Positions 7,376-15,531 of a DNA stretch of 15,936 nt are shown here, piece by piece. Origin of the DNA: Deltaproteobacteria bacterium UBA5329 (GTDB taxonomy: Bacteria > Desulfobacterota > Syntrophorhabdia > Syntrophorhabdales > Syntrophorhabdaceae); contig DHQV01000025.1 in assembly GCA_002408185.1 (NCBI GenBank), forward strand, positions 518-16,453, in the 5' to 3' direction. A model generated the notes under the pieces. The model was not told the DNA's origin. It saw nothing but the letters and a program-made list of their open reading frames with translations, and ran no database searches. Made by a program: the position numbers and the translations under genes. Every line of letters begins with the position of its first letter. The first letter of the stretch is position 1.

Positions 7376-7490
7376 TTGGATTTTAAGCCCCCTCAAATGA
7401 CAGACCGCCAGTGAGTGGGCAAAGGAGTAGTGTCCGGACGTTATGCACCGTTGACGTATTCATCTGCGCCAGAATACCTTAAGATATACA

Positions 7491-7514
7491 GCGCCTTGCC
7501 CAATGGCTAGGCGC
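7491..7514. other. Interrupted palindrome between phoU promoter and CBM48 gene
   Basis: The arms are GCGCC-TT-GCC, loop CAAT, then GGC-TA-GGCGC, giving a 5-bp plus 3-bp stem with a symmetric internal loop. There is no adjacent T-run, so a standard intrinsic terminator is unlikely. It could be an operator or a stabilising 3' structure for the CBM48 transcript. Confidence 0.4.
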
Positions 7515-7549
7515 AGTTCTCTTAATACCGATACGGGTGACCCTATCCT

Positions 7550-7822
7550 TTAGACGACAACCACAGAATTAAAGCTGCCGAATTCGTTCATCTCCCTGTG
7601 CGGAGAAGCCGGATCCTCGATCCACTGTCCGTCGACAATAAAAAGGTATTGATGCGCCCCTTGGGGGAGAGTGATCGTTGTTTTCCAAGTCCCCTTTGCA
7701 TCTTTTTTGAGGGGACGGATCCCGGGGTCCCAAGAATTAAATGAACCGGCTATATAGACTTCATTGGCGCCGGAATCTGCGAATTTAAATGTGATGCGTT
7801 TTTTTGCCTCTCTGTTTGCCAT
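7550..7822 (-). CDS. Stand-alone CBM48 / AMPK-beta-type glycogen-binding domain protein
   Basis: This complete 90-residue protein consists of a single early-set Ig-like domain of the CBM48 (isoamylase N-terminal, AMPK beta) type. Diagnostic stretches are VYIAGSFNSWDP (22-33), GTWKTTITLPQGAHQYLFIV (44-63) and DGQWIEDP (64-71). Trp31, Trp46 and Trp67 are available for sugar stacking. In larger proteins this domain binds alpha-glucans, but here no catalytic domain is attached and no glycogen gene is adjacent. AAGGAGG lies just upstream of the ATG. An extended -10 element upstream and the phoU promoter downstream suggest it is transcribed alone. The domain call is confident; glycogen binding in vivo is inferred. 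Confidence 0.85.
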   Translation of the reverse strand: MANREAKKRITFKFADSGANEVYIAGSFNSWDPGIRPLKKDAKGTWKTTITLPQGAHQYLFIVDGQWIEDPASPHREMNEFGSFNSVVVV

Positions 7823-7859
7823 TGTACCCTCCTTATGTTACCGAACGTATTAACGTAAA

Positions 7860-7868
7860 ATATTACCA
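7860..7868 (-). promoter_or_regulatory. Candidate extended -10 promoter for the CBM48 gene
   Basis: Minus-strand TGG-TAATAT (7868-7860) matches an extended -10 element. No good -35 hexamer is present, as expected for that class. Transcription would begin near 7853, about 30 bases before the ATG. The 162-bp gap towards the aminotransferase gene also holds an inverted repeat, GTAGAT (7922-7927) with ATCTAC (7943-7948), of unknown role. Confidence 0.4.
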
Positions 7869-7984
7869 TAATCGGGCGCATTTTGCATCCATAGCATATG
7901 GGACAGAACGGCACGCCAGTTGTAGATGGCTGAAAATGGGTGATCTACGGCTGACAGACCAATGAGAATAATGAATGGCTATTT

Positions 7985-9172
7985 CTATTTCAATGAGGCA
8001 ACTGCCCGGGATATCCTTTCCAGCCCTTTCTGAATAACATCCATCGACGTGGCGAACGAAAGCCGCAGGTACCCTTCTTTGCCGAACTCAACCCCGGGGA
8101 CAACAGCCGTATGGAATTCGTCGAGGAGTATCTCGGTCCATACGGTGGAGTTCTCGATAAGCCGGTCCTTGTATTTTTTTCCGATAACGCAGTTAAAATT
8201 GGGGAACACGTAAAATGCCCCGCGCGGGTCATAGCAGGTTACGCCAGGTACGTCTCGCAGGGCCTTCACGAGAAAATCCTTTCTCTTCCTGAATTCTGTC
8301 ACCATTGTGCCGATCGCGCTCTGGTCGCCGTTCAAAGCGGCAAGGGCTGCCATCTGGGCGATCGATGTTGGGTTCGATGTACTCTGGCTCTGAATGTTCC
8401 CCATTGCCTTGATAATGTCGGCCGGGCCGGCAGAGTAGCCTATCCTCCATCCTGTCATTGCATATGTCTTTCCCACTCCGTGGCATATAATAGTACGGTC
8501 CTTAAAGGATGGATCCATAGACGCAATGCTGACGTGTTCGTAATCATAAACGAGCTTTTCGTATATCTCATCGGAGATAAGAAAGAAATTGCGCTCCACG
8601 GCCAATTTGCCGATCGCCTCGAGATTTTCGCGATAGAAGACCGATCCAACGGGATTTGACGGATAATTGAGGATGATGGCCTTGGTTTTCGGCGTCAGGT
8701 ATTTTTTGAGCAGTTCCGCAGTGATCTGGTAATCATCTTCTTCCTTTGTTTCCACGATGACGGGCGTTCCGCCTGCCAGTTCGATCATGGGGGGGTATGA
8801 CACCCAGAAAGGGGCCGGGACAAGAACCTCGTCACCTTCCTGAAAGAGGACCTGGAAAAGGTTGTAGAGGCTGTGTTTTCCACCGCAAGAAATGATGATC
8901 TCTTCGCGTTTGTAGGACAGCCCGTTATCGCGATTGAATTTCTTTATGACGGCATCCTTGAGCGGGTCTATCCCTGCAACCGGGGTGTACCGTGTGAAGT
9001 TATCATTGATAGCTTTGATGGCGGCTTCTTTTATGTGGCCAGGAGTGTTGAAATCCGGCTCACCAGCCCCAAACCCGGCTATATCCATGCCCTGGGCCTT
9101 GAGCACCTTTTCTTTGGCCGAGATCGCAAGTGTCGGTGAGGGTTTCAGTGAGGCGGCTCTTCTGGATAGCAT
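7985..9172 (-). CDS. aspC: Aspartate aminotransferase, PLP-dependent (class I, subgroup 1b type)
   Basis: This 395-residue cytoplasmic enzyme interconverts aspartate and 2-oxoglutarate with oxaloacetate and glutamate; some subgroup members also use prephenate. It resembles the Thermus-type enzyme along its length. Features include GAGEPDF (35-41), GGKHSLYNLFQ (97-107), the substrate/cofactor motif YPSNPVG (170-176), SDEIY with Asp201 and Tyr204, the PLP lysine Lys235 in GKTYAMTGWRIGY, and the carboxylate-binding Arg370 in LRLSFA. AAGGAG precedes the ATG by seven bases. The gene lies 78 bp after tilS and has its own likely promoter. Substrate preference among aspartate, prephenate and related keto acids cannot be decided from the sequence. 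Confidence 0.9.
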   Translation of the reverse strand: MLSRRAASLKPSPTLAISAKEKVLKAQGMDIAGFGAGEPDFNTPGHIKEAAIKAINDNFTRYTPVAGIDPLKDAVIKKFNRDNGLSYKREEIIISCGGKHSLYNLFQVLFQEGDEVLVPAPFWVSYPPMIELAGGTPVIVETKEEDDYQITAELLKKYLTPKTKAIILNYPSNPVGSVFYRENLEAIGKLAVERNFFLISDEIYEKLVYDYEHVSIASMDPSFKDRTIICHGVGKTYAMTGWRIGYSAGPADIIKAMGNIQSQSTSNPTSIAQMAALAALNGDQSAIGTMVTEFRKRKDFLVKALRDVPGVTCYDPRGAFYVFPNFNCVIGKKYKDRLIENSTVWTEILLDEFHTAVVPGVEFGKEGYLRLSFATSMDVIQKGLERISRAVASLK

Positions 9173-9224
9173 GACGAACTCCTTTAGTAGTGATGTGCCC
9201 GATTCAGGCTACAGGACGGATACT

Positions 9225-9254
9225 TATTTACCTTATAGCAGAATAGACTGTCAA
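9225..9254 (-). promoter_or_regulatory. Promoter of the aspartate aminotransferase gene
   Basis: A perfect TTGACA on the minus strand (9254-9249) overlaps the tilS stop codon. An 18-base spacer leads to TAAATA (9230-9225); a 17-base spacing to GTAAAT is also possible. This would let the aminotransferase be expressed independently of ftsH-tilS, although read-through is likely since no terminator separates them. Confidence 0.5.
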
Positions 9255-10660
9255 TCATAATCTGGGGATGGTTGACAGGTTTTTTTCACGGTTACCTTCA
9301 AAATGTTCCGAGTATTGCCGGTGAGTTTATATCCATCATCTATTCGATGCCCGACGATCCATATTATTTCGTCCCCGGAAAGCAAGAGAGGAATATGCCT
9401 GCGGTCCTCGAGAGGGATCTTGCGGGAGATAAAAAAATCTTTCAGTTTGACATGCTGTGTCATGCCGAGCGGACGGATCCTGTCCCCCGGCCTGAATGTC
9501 CGGACCGCGAGATCATTGCATTTATCGGCATCAAAATATGCAACCAAGGAGTCCTTCGGAAAGGTGAGAGGAGCCTTTGTCAGCTTCTGGACATTCACGT
9601 CGATGTTCAGATGGGAGATATGATTCATTCCACTATGGACTTCCTGCATCTGCCCGGTTGCCCTTGGGGTCGGCCGGGTAGTAAGGATGAGGTTGCAATA
9701 TATTTTTTTCGCCTTGAGCCCCGATGGCAGATCGATCCGTAAATTCGGCCTGGTCGATGCGATCATCTTTTCTATAAGGCGCATGTGTTCGCGCAAAGGA
9801 ATGAAAGAAGGGGCAAGAGAGGCGAAAATGTCGGCCATTACCCTGTAGCGCACCTCTTCGTCAAGAGCCCTGAATGGCTCGAGCGGTATCGTGACATCCT
9901 TTTCCGCATGTCGTGCCAGCTTCATGAATGCCTCTTTCTTTCTCTCGAAGGTCGTGTTGATGTCGTTGATGTCATGCAGGAGAGATGCGATCTTTTCCCT
10001 GAATGCAGGGTTCAGTCCCTCAAAGAGAGGCATGATCCTGTGCCGGACATAGTTGCGTTCATAGACGGTTTTCTCGTTCGAAGAATCTTCGACGAATACT
10101 ATGGAGTGCAACGCGGCAAATGCCTCAATTTCCGACCGGTAAATGTTGAGAAAAGGACGGATGATTCTGTTCCGTACCGGGGGTATCGATGATAGCCCCC
10201 GAATGCCTGAACCTTTGATTAGGCGAAGCACGAACGTCTCGATCTGATCGTCAAGATTATGAGCTGTGGCGATTCGCGTAAATCCCGCGGTATCCGCGAT
10301 CTCGTCGAGAAACTGGTAACGGATGTCGCGCCCCGCATGCTGCAGGGACAATCCCCGTGATTCGGCATAACTTTTGACATCGGCCCTTTTCAGAAAGAGC
10401 TTGAGCCCGTACTGCGCCGCCGTATCCTTCACAAAGGCCTGGTCCCTCTCCGATTCGACACCGCGGAGAAGATGGTTTATATGGGCTATGCCGAGGTCAA
10501 AACCGATCTCCTTACGCACTTCGTTAAGTACGAACAGCAACGTGGTCGAATCGATCCCGCCGGATAAGCCGAGAAGAACCCGATCCCCGCCGGTGATAAG
10601 AGCTTGTTCCCGAATAAGTTTTATTGTCCTGCCGATAAGGTCTGGGATGAATTTTGCCAC
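9251..10660 (-). CDS. tilS: tRNA(Ile) lysidine synthase TilS
   Basis: This 469-residue enzyme attaches lysine to C34 of the CAU-anticodon tRNA-Ile, so that it reads AUA codons as isoleucine; it is normally essential. The N-terminal PP-loop ATPase domain has SGGIDST (33-39), AHINHLLRG (59-67) and TAHNLDDQIETFVLRLIKGS (132-151). The C-terminal TilS domain includes FRPGDRIRPLG and VKLKDFFISRKIP. No ATG fits, so the start is taken as a GTG at 10660. The upstream Shine-Dalgarno is weak (AAGAA), so translation may be coupled to the fmdB-type gene 31 bp upstream. In many bacteria tilS lies next to ftsH; here the two are in one run but separated by two small genes. Confidence 0.92.
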   Translation of the reverse strand: MAKFIPDLIGRTIKLIREQALITGGDRVLLGLSGGIDSTTLLFVLNEVRKEIGFDLGIAHINHLLRGVESERDQAFVKDTAAQYGLKLFLKRADVKSYAESRGLSLQHAGRDIRYQFLDEIADTAGFTRIATAHNLDDQIETFVLRLIKGSGIRGLSSIPPVRNRIIRPFLNIYRSEIEAFAALHSIVFVEDSSNEKTVYERNYVRHRIMPLFEGLNPAFREKIASLLHDINDINTTFERKKEAFMKLARHAEKDVTIPLEPFRALDEEVRYRVMADIFASLAPSFIPLREHMRLIEKMIASTRPNLRIDLPSGLKAKKIYCNLILTTRPTPRATGQMQEVHSGMNHISHLNIDVNVQKLTKAPLTFPKDSLVAYFDADKCNDLAVRTFRPGDRIRPLGMTQHVKLKDFFISRKIPLEDRRHIPLLLSGDEIIWIVGHRIDDGYKLTGNTRNILKVTVKKTCQPSPDYD

Positions 10661-10691
10661 GTCGTATTCTTGATAATGTCCCGGACGCGTG

Positions 10692-10910
10692 TCATGAGCA
10701 GCTTGAACAATCCGGCGATGAGCAGCCGCTGCATCCGCCTGACATTTTACCCGAAGACTTAAATTTAGATCCTACGGAAAAACCAAATGATGACATATTC
10801 TTTTGCGGGTCTCTGGCGCCGCATTCAGGGCATTCCGGCGTGTCGTCACCAAAGATTATGACCTCGAATTCACAGCCACATTTCCGGCAGGTATATTCGT
10901 ATATAGGCAT
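10692..10910 (-). CDS. FmdB-family zinc-ribbon protein
   Basis: This 72-residue protein begins MPIYEYTC, typical of the FmdB/CxxC-CxxC-SSSS regulatory-protein family. Cys8/Cys11 and Cys27/Cys30 form one zinc ribbon. The tail is rich in Ser, Gly and Cys (GGCSGCSSPDCSSCS), adding five cysteines that might bind further metal. AGGAG lies eight bases upstream of the ATG. It is 12 bp downstream of the 295-residue unknown gene and 31 bp upstream of tilS, so it should be part of their transcript. Family members are small and their molecular role is not settled; the fmdB name comes from a proposed regulator of formamidase genes. Confidence 0.88.
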   Translation of the reverse strand: MPIYEYTCRKCGCEFEVIIFGDDTPECPECGARDPQKNMSSFGFSVGSKFKSSGKMSGGCSGCSSPDCSSCS

Positions 10911-10922
10911 GGGTATCTCCTG

Positions 10923-11810
10923 CTAACTCCTTCTTTTCTTCTTGATCTCACCCGCAAGGTCCGTGATGAGCCTTTTTAACGGCTCACGGTACCGGGCCTT
11001 CACCCCTTCATCGACCTTCATGGCGCTGGCACGTTCGGCAAGGGAAAGGGACCGGGTGAACATATTCTTGAAATAGAAATAATAGGCCGATGAATACAGA
11101 TACAAAAACAGGGCCGACCTGTCGGAACGGTCCGCCTGCACGAGGCGTTTAAAGAGTCCTCTGGCCGTTTCATAATATTCGCTGTCGAGATAACTGACCG
11201 CAGTCTCCAGCATCAGGCGTTTTCTCCCGTCTTCATATGCCATTCTCAGTATCTCTTCGAAGCCTTTCCGGCCGTAAGTTTTAAGCAATAATTTTTCGTT
11301 TTCGTAGAGAAAGCGGGGGAGGAGGTAGTTCTTGTTATAAAGGACGATAATATCCTTTAATTGTGCTACAAGCTCGTTGCTGAGTGAGGTCACCTCCTTG
11401 AACTCTTCCTTTAAACGCGCCTGCGCCTTTTTGACGAGCACCCCGATCTCGTTGACTATCTTGCGTTCCTGCGGATTCAAATTATGCAGGGCTATTTCTG
11501 ACTGAGGCTTGTAGTATTGCAGCAGGTACAGATTTTCCCGGAGTTTCATTGCCCCGTGAAAGGTGTAGCCAACGGTAATATCGAAGAGCTTTTCCTTGTA
11601 GCTGGCCTCGGTCGAGTTGCGGAACAGGTCATGGCACATTTCTTTAAGCCGGAACAGGCAGCTCTTTCCCCGGTCATCCACGAAGTCCTCGATATTTTCA
11701 AAATACAGCTTTTGCTGACGCAGCAGGGACTTGCATTCCCGGGCCTTTTCGTAAACGCACAAAGACTCCTTTATGAGATCGATCTGTTTTTTATCGAGAT
11801 TGGTTACCAT
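10923..11810 (-). CDS. Unrecognised helical protein, translationally coupled to ftsH
   Basis: This is a 295-residue soluble, charged, helix-rich protein. I do not recognise the family. Residues about 200-262 read like two helical-hairpin repeats of TPR character: a LDSEYYETARGLFKRLVQAD unit followed by an aromatic-rich YLYSSAYYFYFKNMFTRSLS unit. Residues 115-155 may form a long helix or coiled coil. There is no signal peptide or membrane segment, and the C-terminus is basic (KKKRRS). The ATG lies inside the last codons of ftsH (20-base overlap) with GAGGG upstream, so production is tied to FtsH. A role as an FtsH accessory or in envelope biogenesis is only a context guess. Confidence 0.8.
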   Translation of the reverse strand: MVTNLDKKQIDLIKESLCVYEKARECKSLLRQQKLYFENIEDFVDDRGKSCLFRLKEMCHDLFRNSTEASYKEKLFDITVGYTFHGAMKLRENLYLLQYYKPQSEIALHNLNPQERKIVNEIGVLVKKAQARLKEEFKEVTSLSNELVAQLKDIIVLYNKNYLLPRFLYENEKLLLKTYGRKGFEEILRMAYEDGRKRLMLETAVSYLDSEYYETARGLFKRLVQADRSDRSALFLYLYSSAYYFYFKNMFTRSLSLAERASAMKVDEGVKARYREPLKRLITDLAGEIKKKRRS

Positions 11811-13704
11811 GGCCGCCCTCTGAGTATTCCTTAAGCATTTTCCTTAGTTCCTCGCCATCGATGGATTCTTTTTCAAGGAGAGTTTTGGCAACAAAAACGA
11901 GAAGATCATTTTTGCTGCCGAGAGTCGTCTTTACTTTCGTGTATGCGTGTTCGATTATCGATCGCACCTCGTTATCTATCTCGCGAGCGGTCTCTTCGCT
12001 ATAATCCTTGGCCCCGGAGCCTGGTATGTCAAGGAAGAGAGGTTTTCGCTCCTGTTCGAACGTCATGTGTCCGAGCTTGTCGCTCATGCCGTATTGCTTG
12101 ACCATCGATCTCGCTATGTCTGTAGCCCGTGCTAGGTCATTCTGGGCACCCGTCGATATCTCGTGAAATATGATCTCTTCTGCAACCCTGCCGCCAAGGA
12201 GGACACACATGCGGTCTATAAGCTCGGTCCGCGTCATCAGGTACCTGTCTTCCGTGGGAAGTTGCATCGTATATCCAAGGGCGGAGATGCCTCGCGGGAT
12301 TATGGATATCTTGTGTACGGGATCGGAGGTTTCGAGGAACTCTGCCATCAGTGCATGGCCGGTTTCATGGTATGCCACGATCTCCTTTTCTTTCTTGTTC
12401 ATGACTCTCTTCTTCTTTTCGAGACCGGCAATGATCCGGTCGATGGCTTCTTCAAATTCCTCCATCATCACCGAGCTTTTACCCTTTCGTGCGGCAAGCA
12501 AGGCGGCTTCATTTATAAGATTGGCGAGGTCGGCCCCGACAAACCCGGGCGTCCGCGCCGCGATGACCGAGATATCGACATCCGTGCCAAGTTTTACGTT
12601 CTTGACATGCACTTTGAGGATCGCTTCGCGTCCATTTATGTCGGGTCTGTCCACCAGAACGTGGCGGTCGAACCTTCCCGACCTTAACAGTGCCGGATCG
12701 AGGATTTCAGGTCTGTTGGTCGCGGCGACAATAATCACGCCTGTTTTTGTATCGAATCCGTCCATCTCGGCAAGGAGTTGGTTAAGCGTCTGCTCACGTT
12801 CATCGTGGGATGACAGGGGATTCATTCCGCGTGCCTTTCCGAGCGCATCGAGTTCATCTATAAAAATAATACATGGTGCCTTCTGTTGAGCCTGGGAAAA
12901 CAGGTCCCGTACCCGCGATGCTCCTACCCCGACGAACATTTCGACGAAATCGGAACCGCTCATGCTGAAAAAGGGCACCTTGGCTTCTCCCGCAACGGCT
13001 TTCGCCAGGAGGGTTTTGCCTGTGCCAGGAGGGCCTACCAAGAGTATCCCTTTGGGTATTTTTCCACCCAGATCGAGAAATTTTTGGGGATAGCGCAGGT
13101 ATTCTATGATCTCCTGGAGTTCCTCTTTCGCCTCATCGACACCAGCAACATCACTGAAGGTGATCTTTATCTCATCTTCACCGTATATCTTCCCGCGGCT
13201 CTTTCCGAAATTAAGGACGCTCGACGGCGCCCCTCCCATCCTGCGCATGAGAAGGTTCCAGATCAGGATTATGATGGCAAAGGGGAGGACCCATTCGATA
13301 ATAATGCGAAGGAGCTTGTTTTCGAATGATCCTGAGAATTGTACGTTGGATTTTTGGAGATCTTTCACAAGGTCCGGGTCTTCTACCCTGCTGGTCACAA
13401 ATTTCACTTGCTTTCCGTCTTCCCCAGTAAAGGTGCCTTGGACCTTTTCAGCATCTATCAGAAGATTGGCCACTTTATTCTGGCTTATGAGGGTCTTGAA
13501 TTCGCTATAAGGGACTGTCTTGATCTCGGACCGGAAAGAGAGGTAACTGTGAATGAGAAAGATGGCGACAATTGCTATTATGAAATAGAGGAAGGTGAAA
13601 TTCTTTGTTTTCTTTTCCTTGTCTTTGTTGCGACCCTTGATTTCGAGGATGATATCTTTACGTTTTTTAACGTTTTTTTTAGGTTCTGATGTGCGTTTTG
13701 GCAT
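11791..13704 (-). CDS. ftsH: ATP-dependent zinc metalloprotease FtsH
   Basis: This 637-residue membrane-anchored AAA+ protease degrades membrane proteins and selected cytoplasmic regulators. A lysine-rich cytoplasmic N-terminus of about 36 residues precedes TM1 (about 37-56). A periplasmic domain and TM2 (about 133-153) follow. The AAA module has Walker A GPPGTGKT (224-231), the pore loop MFVGVGASR (256-264), Walker B IIFIDELDALG (279-289) and the RSGRFDR arginine region (341-347). The zinc site is HETGH (His446, Glu447, His450) with Asp523 in GAQNDLARAT. The pre-TM1 extension is longer than in Escherichia coli FtsH. No clear ribosome binding site precedes the ATG, and a TATGAT hexamer lies only five bases upstream. 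Its 3' end overlaps the next gene. Confidence 0.95.
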   Translation of the reverse strand: MPKRTSEPKKNVKKRKDIILEIKGRNKDKEKKTKNFTFLYFIIAIVAIFLIHSYLSFRSEIKTVPYSEFKTLISQNKVANLLIDAEKVQGTFTGEDGKQVKFVTSRVEDPDLVKDLQKSNVQFSGSFENKLLRIIIEWVLPFAIIILIWNLLMRRMGGAPSSVLNFGKSRGKIYGEDEIKITFSDVAGVDEAKEELQEIIEYLRYPQKFLDLGGKIPKGILLVGPPGTGKTLLAKAVAGEAKVPFFSMSGSDFVEMFVGVGASRVRDLFSQAQQKAPCIIFIDELDALGKARGMNPLSSHDEREQTLNQLLAEMDGFDTKTGVIIVAATNRPEILDPALLRSGRFDRHVLVDRPDINGREAILKVHVKNVKLGTDVDISVIAARTPGFVGADLANLINEAALLAARKGKSSVMMEEFEEAIDRIIAGLEKKKRVMNKKEKEIVAYHETGHALMAEFLETSDPVHKISIIPRGISALGYTMQLPTEDRYLMTRTELIDRMCVLLGGRVAEEIIFHEISTGAQNDLARATDIARSMVKQYGMSDKLGHMTFEQERKPLFLDIPGSGAKDYSEETAREIDNEVRSIIEHAYTKVKTTLGSKNDLLVFVAKTLLEKESIDGEELRKMLKEYSEGGHGNQSR

Positions 13705-13745
13705 AGTAAATCATATCAGAAAACAATCAGCTTTAAAATATGTTT

Positions 13746-13841
13746 CGTAAGTCATCGGTCGTCAGTCGTGGAAGACAAAAGGCATGACATAAAAAAAAGA
13801 CCGGGTTACCGGTCCTTTTTACACCTTACGACTTACGGGTC
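13746..13841. repeat. Heptamer-periodic repeats mirrored around the terminator
   Basis: Left of the terminator the plus strand shows a degenerate 7-base period: GTAAGTC, ATCGGTC, GTCAGTC (13747-13767). Right of it there is another: ACACCTT, ACGACTT, ACGGGTC (13821-13841). CGTAAGTC (13746-13753) and GACTTACG (13830-13837) are exact reverse complements, so the two flanks form a long-range inverted repeat enclosing the terminator. Confidence 0.5.
13799..13814. terminator. Bidirectional rho-independent terminator after serA
   Basis: The perfect 6-bp stem GACCGG (13799-13804) / CCGGTC (13809-13814) has a four-base loop. On the minus strand it is followed by eight T (complement of A13791-13798), a strong terminator 29 bp after the serA stop. 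On the plus strand it is followed by C and five T, so it could also act in that direction. Confidence 0.85.
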
Positions 13842-13842
13842 T

Positions 13843-15465
13843 CTACAGTTGTATCTCCGTAGCCTCGATCATCCCGTCAATAGAGCGGATCTCTTTCAGG
13901 ACGTCGTGGCCTATGGGGCTGTCGACGGATATGAAAGCCACTTCCTCACCACTTTGGATCCGGGACAGGCTGAAACCTGATATGTTTATTTTATGGTTGC
14001 CCAGGATGGTCCCGACCGTGCCGATGACCCCGGGCCTGTCAATGATCTTGAACGCAAGGAATGTGCCTTCAGGGACCATGTCGAGGTGAAAACGGTCGAG
14101 AAGCACGATCCGCCCGAGTTTGTCAGGAAAGACGGTCCCGGCTATGGTGACCTCCTCAACATCTGTTTTCAGTTTGAAGATGATCAGGTCGTTAAATTTA
14201 TCGAATGAGTCGGTTTTTGATTCTTCGACAACAATGTTGCGGTCCTTGGCCAGATAAGGAGCGTTGATGTACGTTACCGAGCCCTGTAGGCACATTTTCA
14301 GAAACCCGTTGATACCGGCGATCGTAAAGGGCTGGTAGCTGAACGGTACATCGAATTTGCGTTCCGTAAGATCTTCCTCGAAATTCTTGCCAACCATGAT
14401 GACTTGTATCTTTTCAGCCCTGCCCTTGGATATCTGGGCTGCCAGCTTGCCGATCTTCTCCGCCACTTTAAAATAGAGCTGGAGATGATCGGGGAGCAGT
14501 GATGTCATGAACGGTATATTGACACCATGCTGATAAGGCCGGCCATGCAAGGCATTCAAGACCTGCTCGGCGACGATCGCCGATACGGCCTTCTGGCCTT
14601 CAGCAGTGTTGGCGCCTATATGGGGAGTAACGAAAGCGTTCTCCAACTCGAGGAACTTCGTCTGCGTTGGCGGTTCATCAACAAAAACATCGATGCCCGC
14701 GGCGAATATCTTGCCTGATACCATGCAGTTGTAGAGATCTTCTTCATTGACAATGCCTCCCCGGGCGCAATTGACGAGGATGACATCGTCTTTCATGAGC
14801 GCGAGCTTTTCGGCGGTGATCATGTTTTTGGTTATTGCGGTCAGGGGCGTGTGGATGGTAATGACATCGGCTATCTTCAGAAGGTCATCAAGGTTGTCAT
14901 ACAGGGTTACGCTGAGGGATTCAGCTTTGCTCTTTTTAATAAAAGGATCATAGGCAATGATCTTCATCCCGAAAGCCCTGGCCCGAATGGCGACATTGCT
15001 CCCAATACGTCCGAGACCGATAATACCGAGCGTCTTATTGTAAAGCTCGATGCCCATGAATTTCTTTCTGTCCCATTTCCCGTCTTTCAGTGAATTGTTC
15101 GCGAGCGGGATCTTCCGTGCAGCTGCAAGCATCTGGCCCATGGTAAGTTCGGTTGCTGCGAAGGTGTTTCCTGTCGGGGCATTCAGGACGATAAGGCCTT
15201 TTTTGCTGGCGGCTTCGATATCGATGTTGTCAACGCCGACGCCGGCGCGGCCGATTATTTTGAGCCGGCCCGGATTCTCGATAAGGTCCGGTTTTATTGT
15301 TGTACCGCTGCGGGTAATGATCGCATCGTAATTGCCGACGATCTTTTTTAGTTCATCGACTTTTATGCCTACCTGAACCTCGACTTCGACATCATTGTCC
15401 GCCGCGAGTATCTTGAGGCCTTCTTCGGCGAGATGATCCGTGACCAGAATCTTGAATTTTTTCAT
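13843..15465 (-). CDS. serA: D-3-phosphoglycerate dehydrogenase (long, ACT-containing form)
   Basis: This 540-residue cytoplasmic enzyme catalyses the first step of serine synthesis, NAD-dependent oxidation of 3-phosphoglycerate. The nucleotide-binding motif is GLGRIG (150-155) with Asp173 downstream. Catalytic residues are Arg235 (NCARGG), Glu264 (VDEPP) and His282 (PHIGA). After about residue 320 comes the allosteric substrate-binding domain. A C-terminal ACT domain (about 469-540) includes DRPGVIGTVGTILGNHKINI and should mediate serine feedback. The length fits the type with both extra domains. AGGCGG precedes the ATG. The gene has its own promoter and terminator, so it is likely monocistronic, and it is divergent from rplM. 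Confidence 0.95.
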   Translation of the reverse strand: MKKFKILVTDHLAEEGLKILAADNDVEVEVQVGIKVDELKKIVGNYDAIITRSGTTIKPDLIENPGRLKIIGRAGVGVDNIDIEAASKKGLIVLNAPTGNTFAATELTMGQMLAAARKIPLANNSLKDGKWDRKKFMGIELYNKTLGIIGLGRIGSNVAIRARAFGMKIIAYDPFIKKSKAESLSVTLYDNLDDLLKIADVITIHTPLTAITKNMITAEKLALMKDDVILVNCARGGIVNEEDLYNCMVSGKIFAAGIDVFVDEPPTQTKFLELENAFVTPHIGANTAEGQKAVSAIVAEQVLNALHGRPYQHGVNIPFMTSLLPDHLQLYFKVAEKIGKLAAQISKGRAEKIQVIMVGKNFEEDLTERKFDVPFSYQPFTIAGINGFLKMCLQGSVTYINAPYLAKDRNIVVEESKTDSFDKFNDLIIFKLKTDVEEVTIAGTVFPDKLGRIVLLDRFHLDMVPEGTFLAFKIIDRPGVIGTVGTILGNHKINISGFSLSRIQSGEEVAFISVDSPIGHDVLKEIRSIDGMIEATEIQL

Positions 15466-15531
15466 TGAAATCCGCCTGAGTTATTATTTCTTGTAATATT
15501 TTTATGCTCGTGATATATGTAACAATAGTAA

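Noticed and set aside
7922..7948. Inverted repeat GTAGAT/ATCTAC as a terminator for the aminotransferase gene.
   Set aside because: The loop is 15 bases, the stem is AT-rich and no T-run follows on the minus strand.
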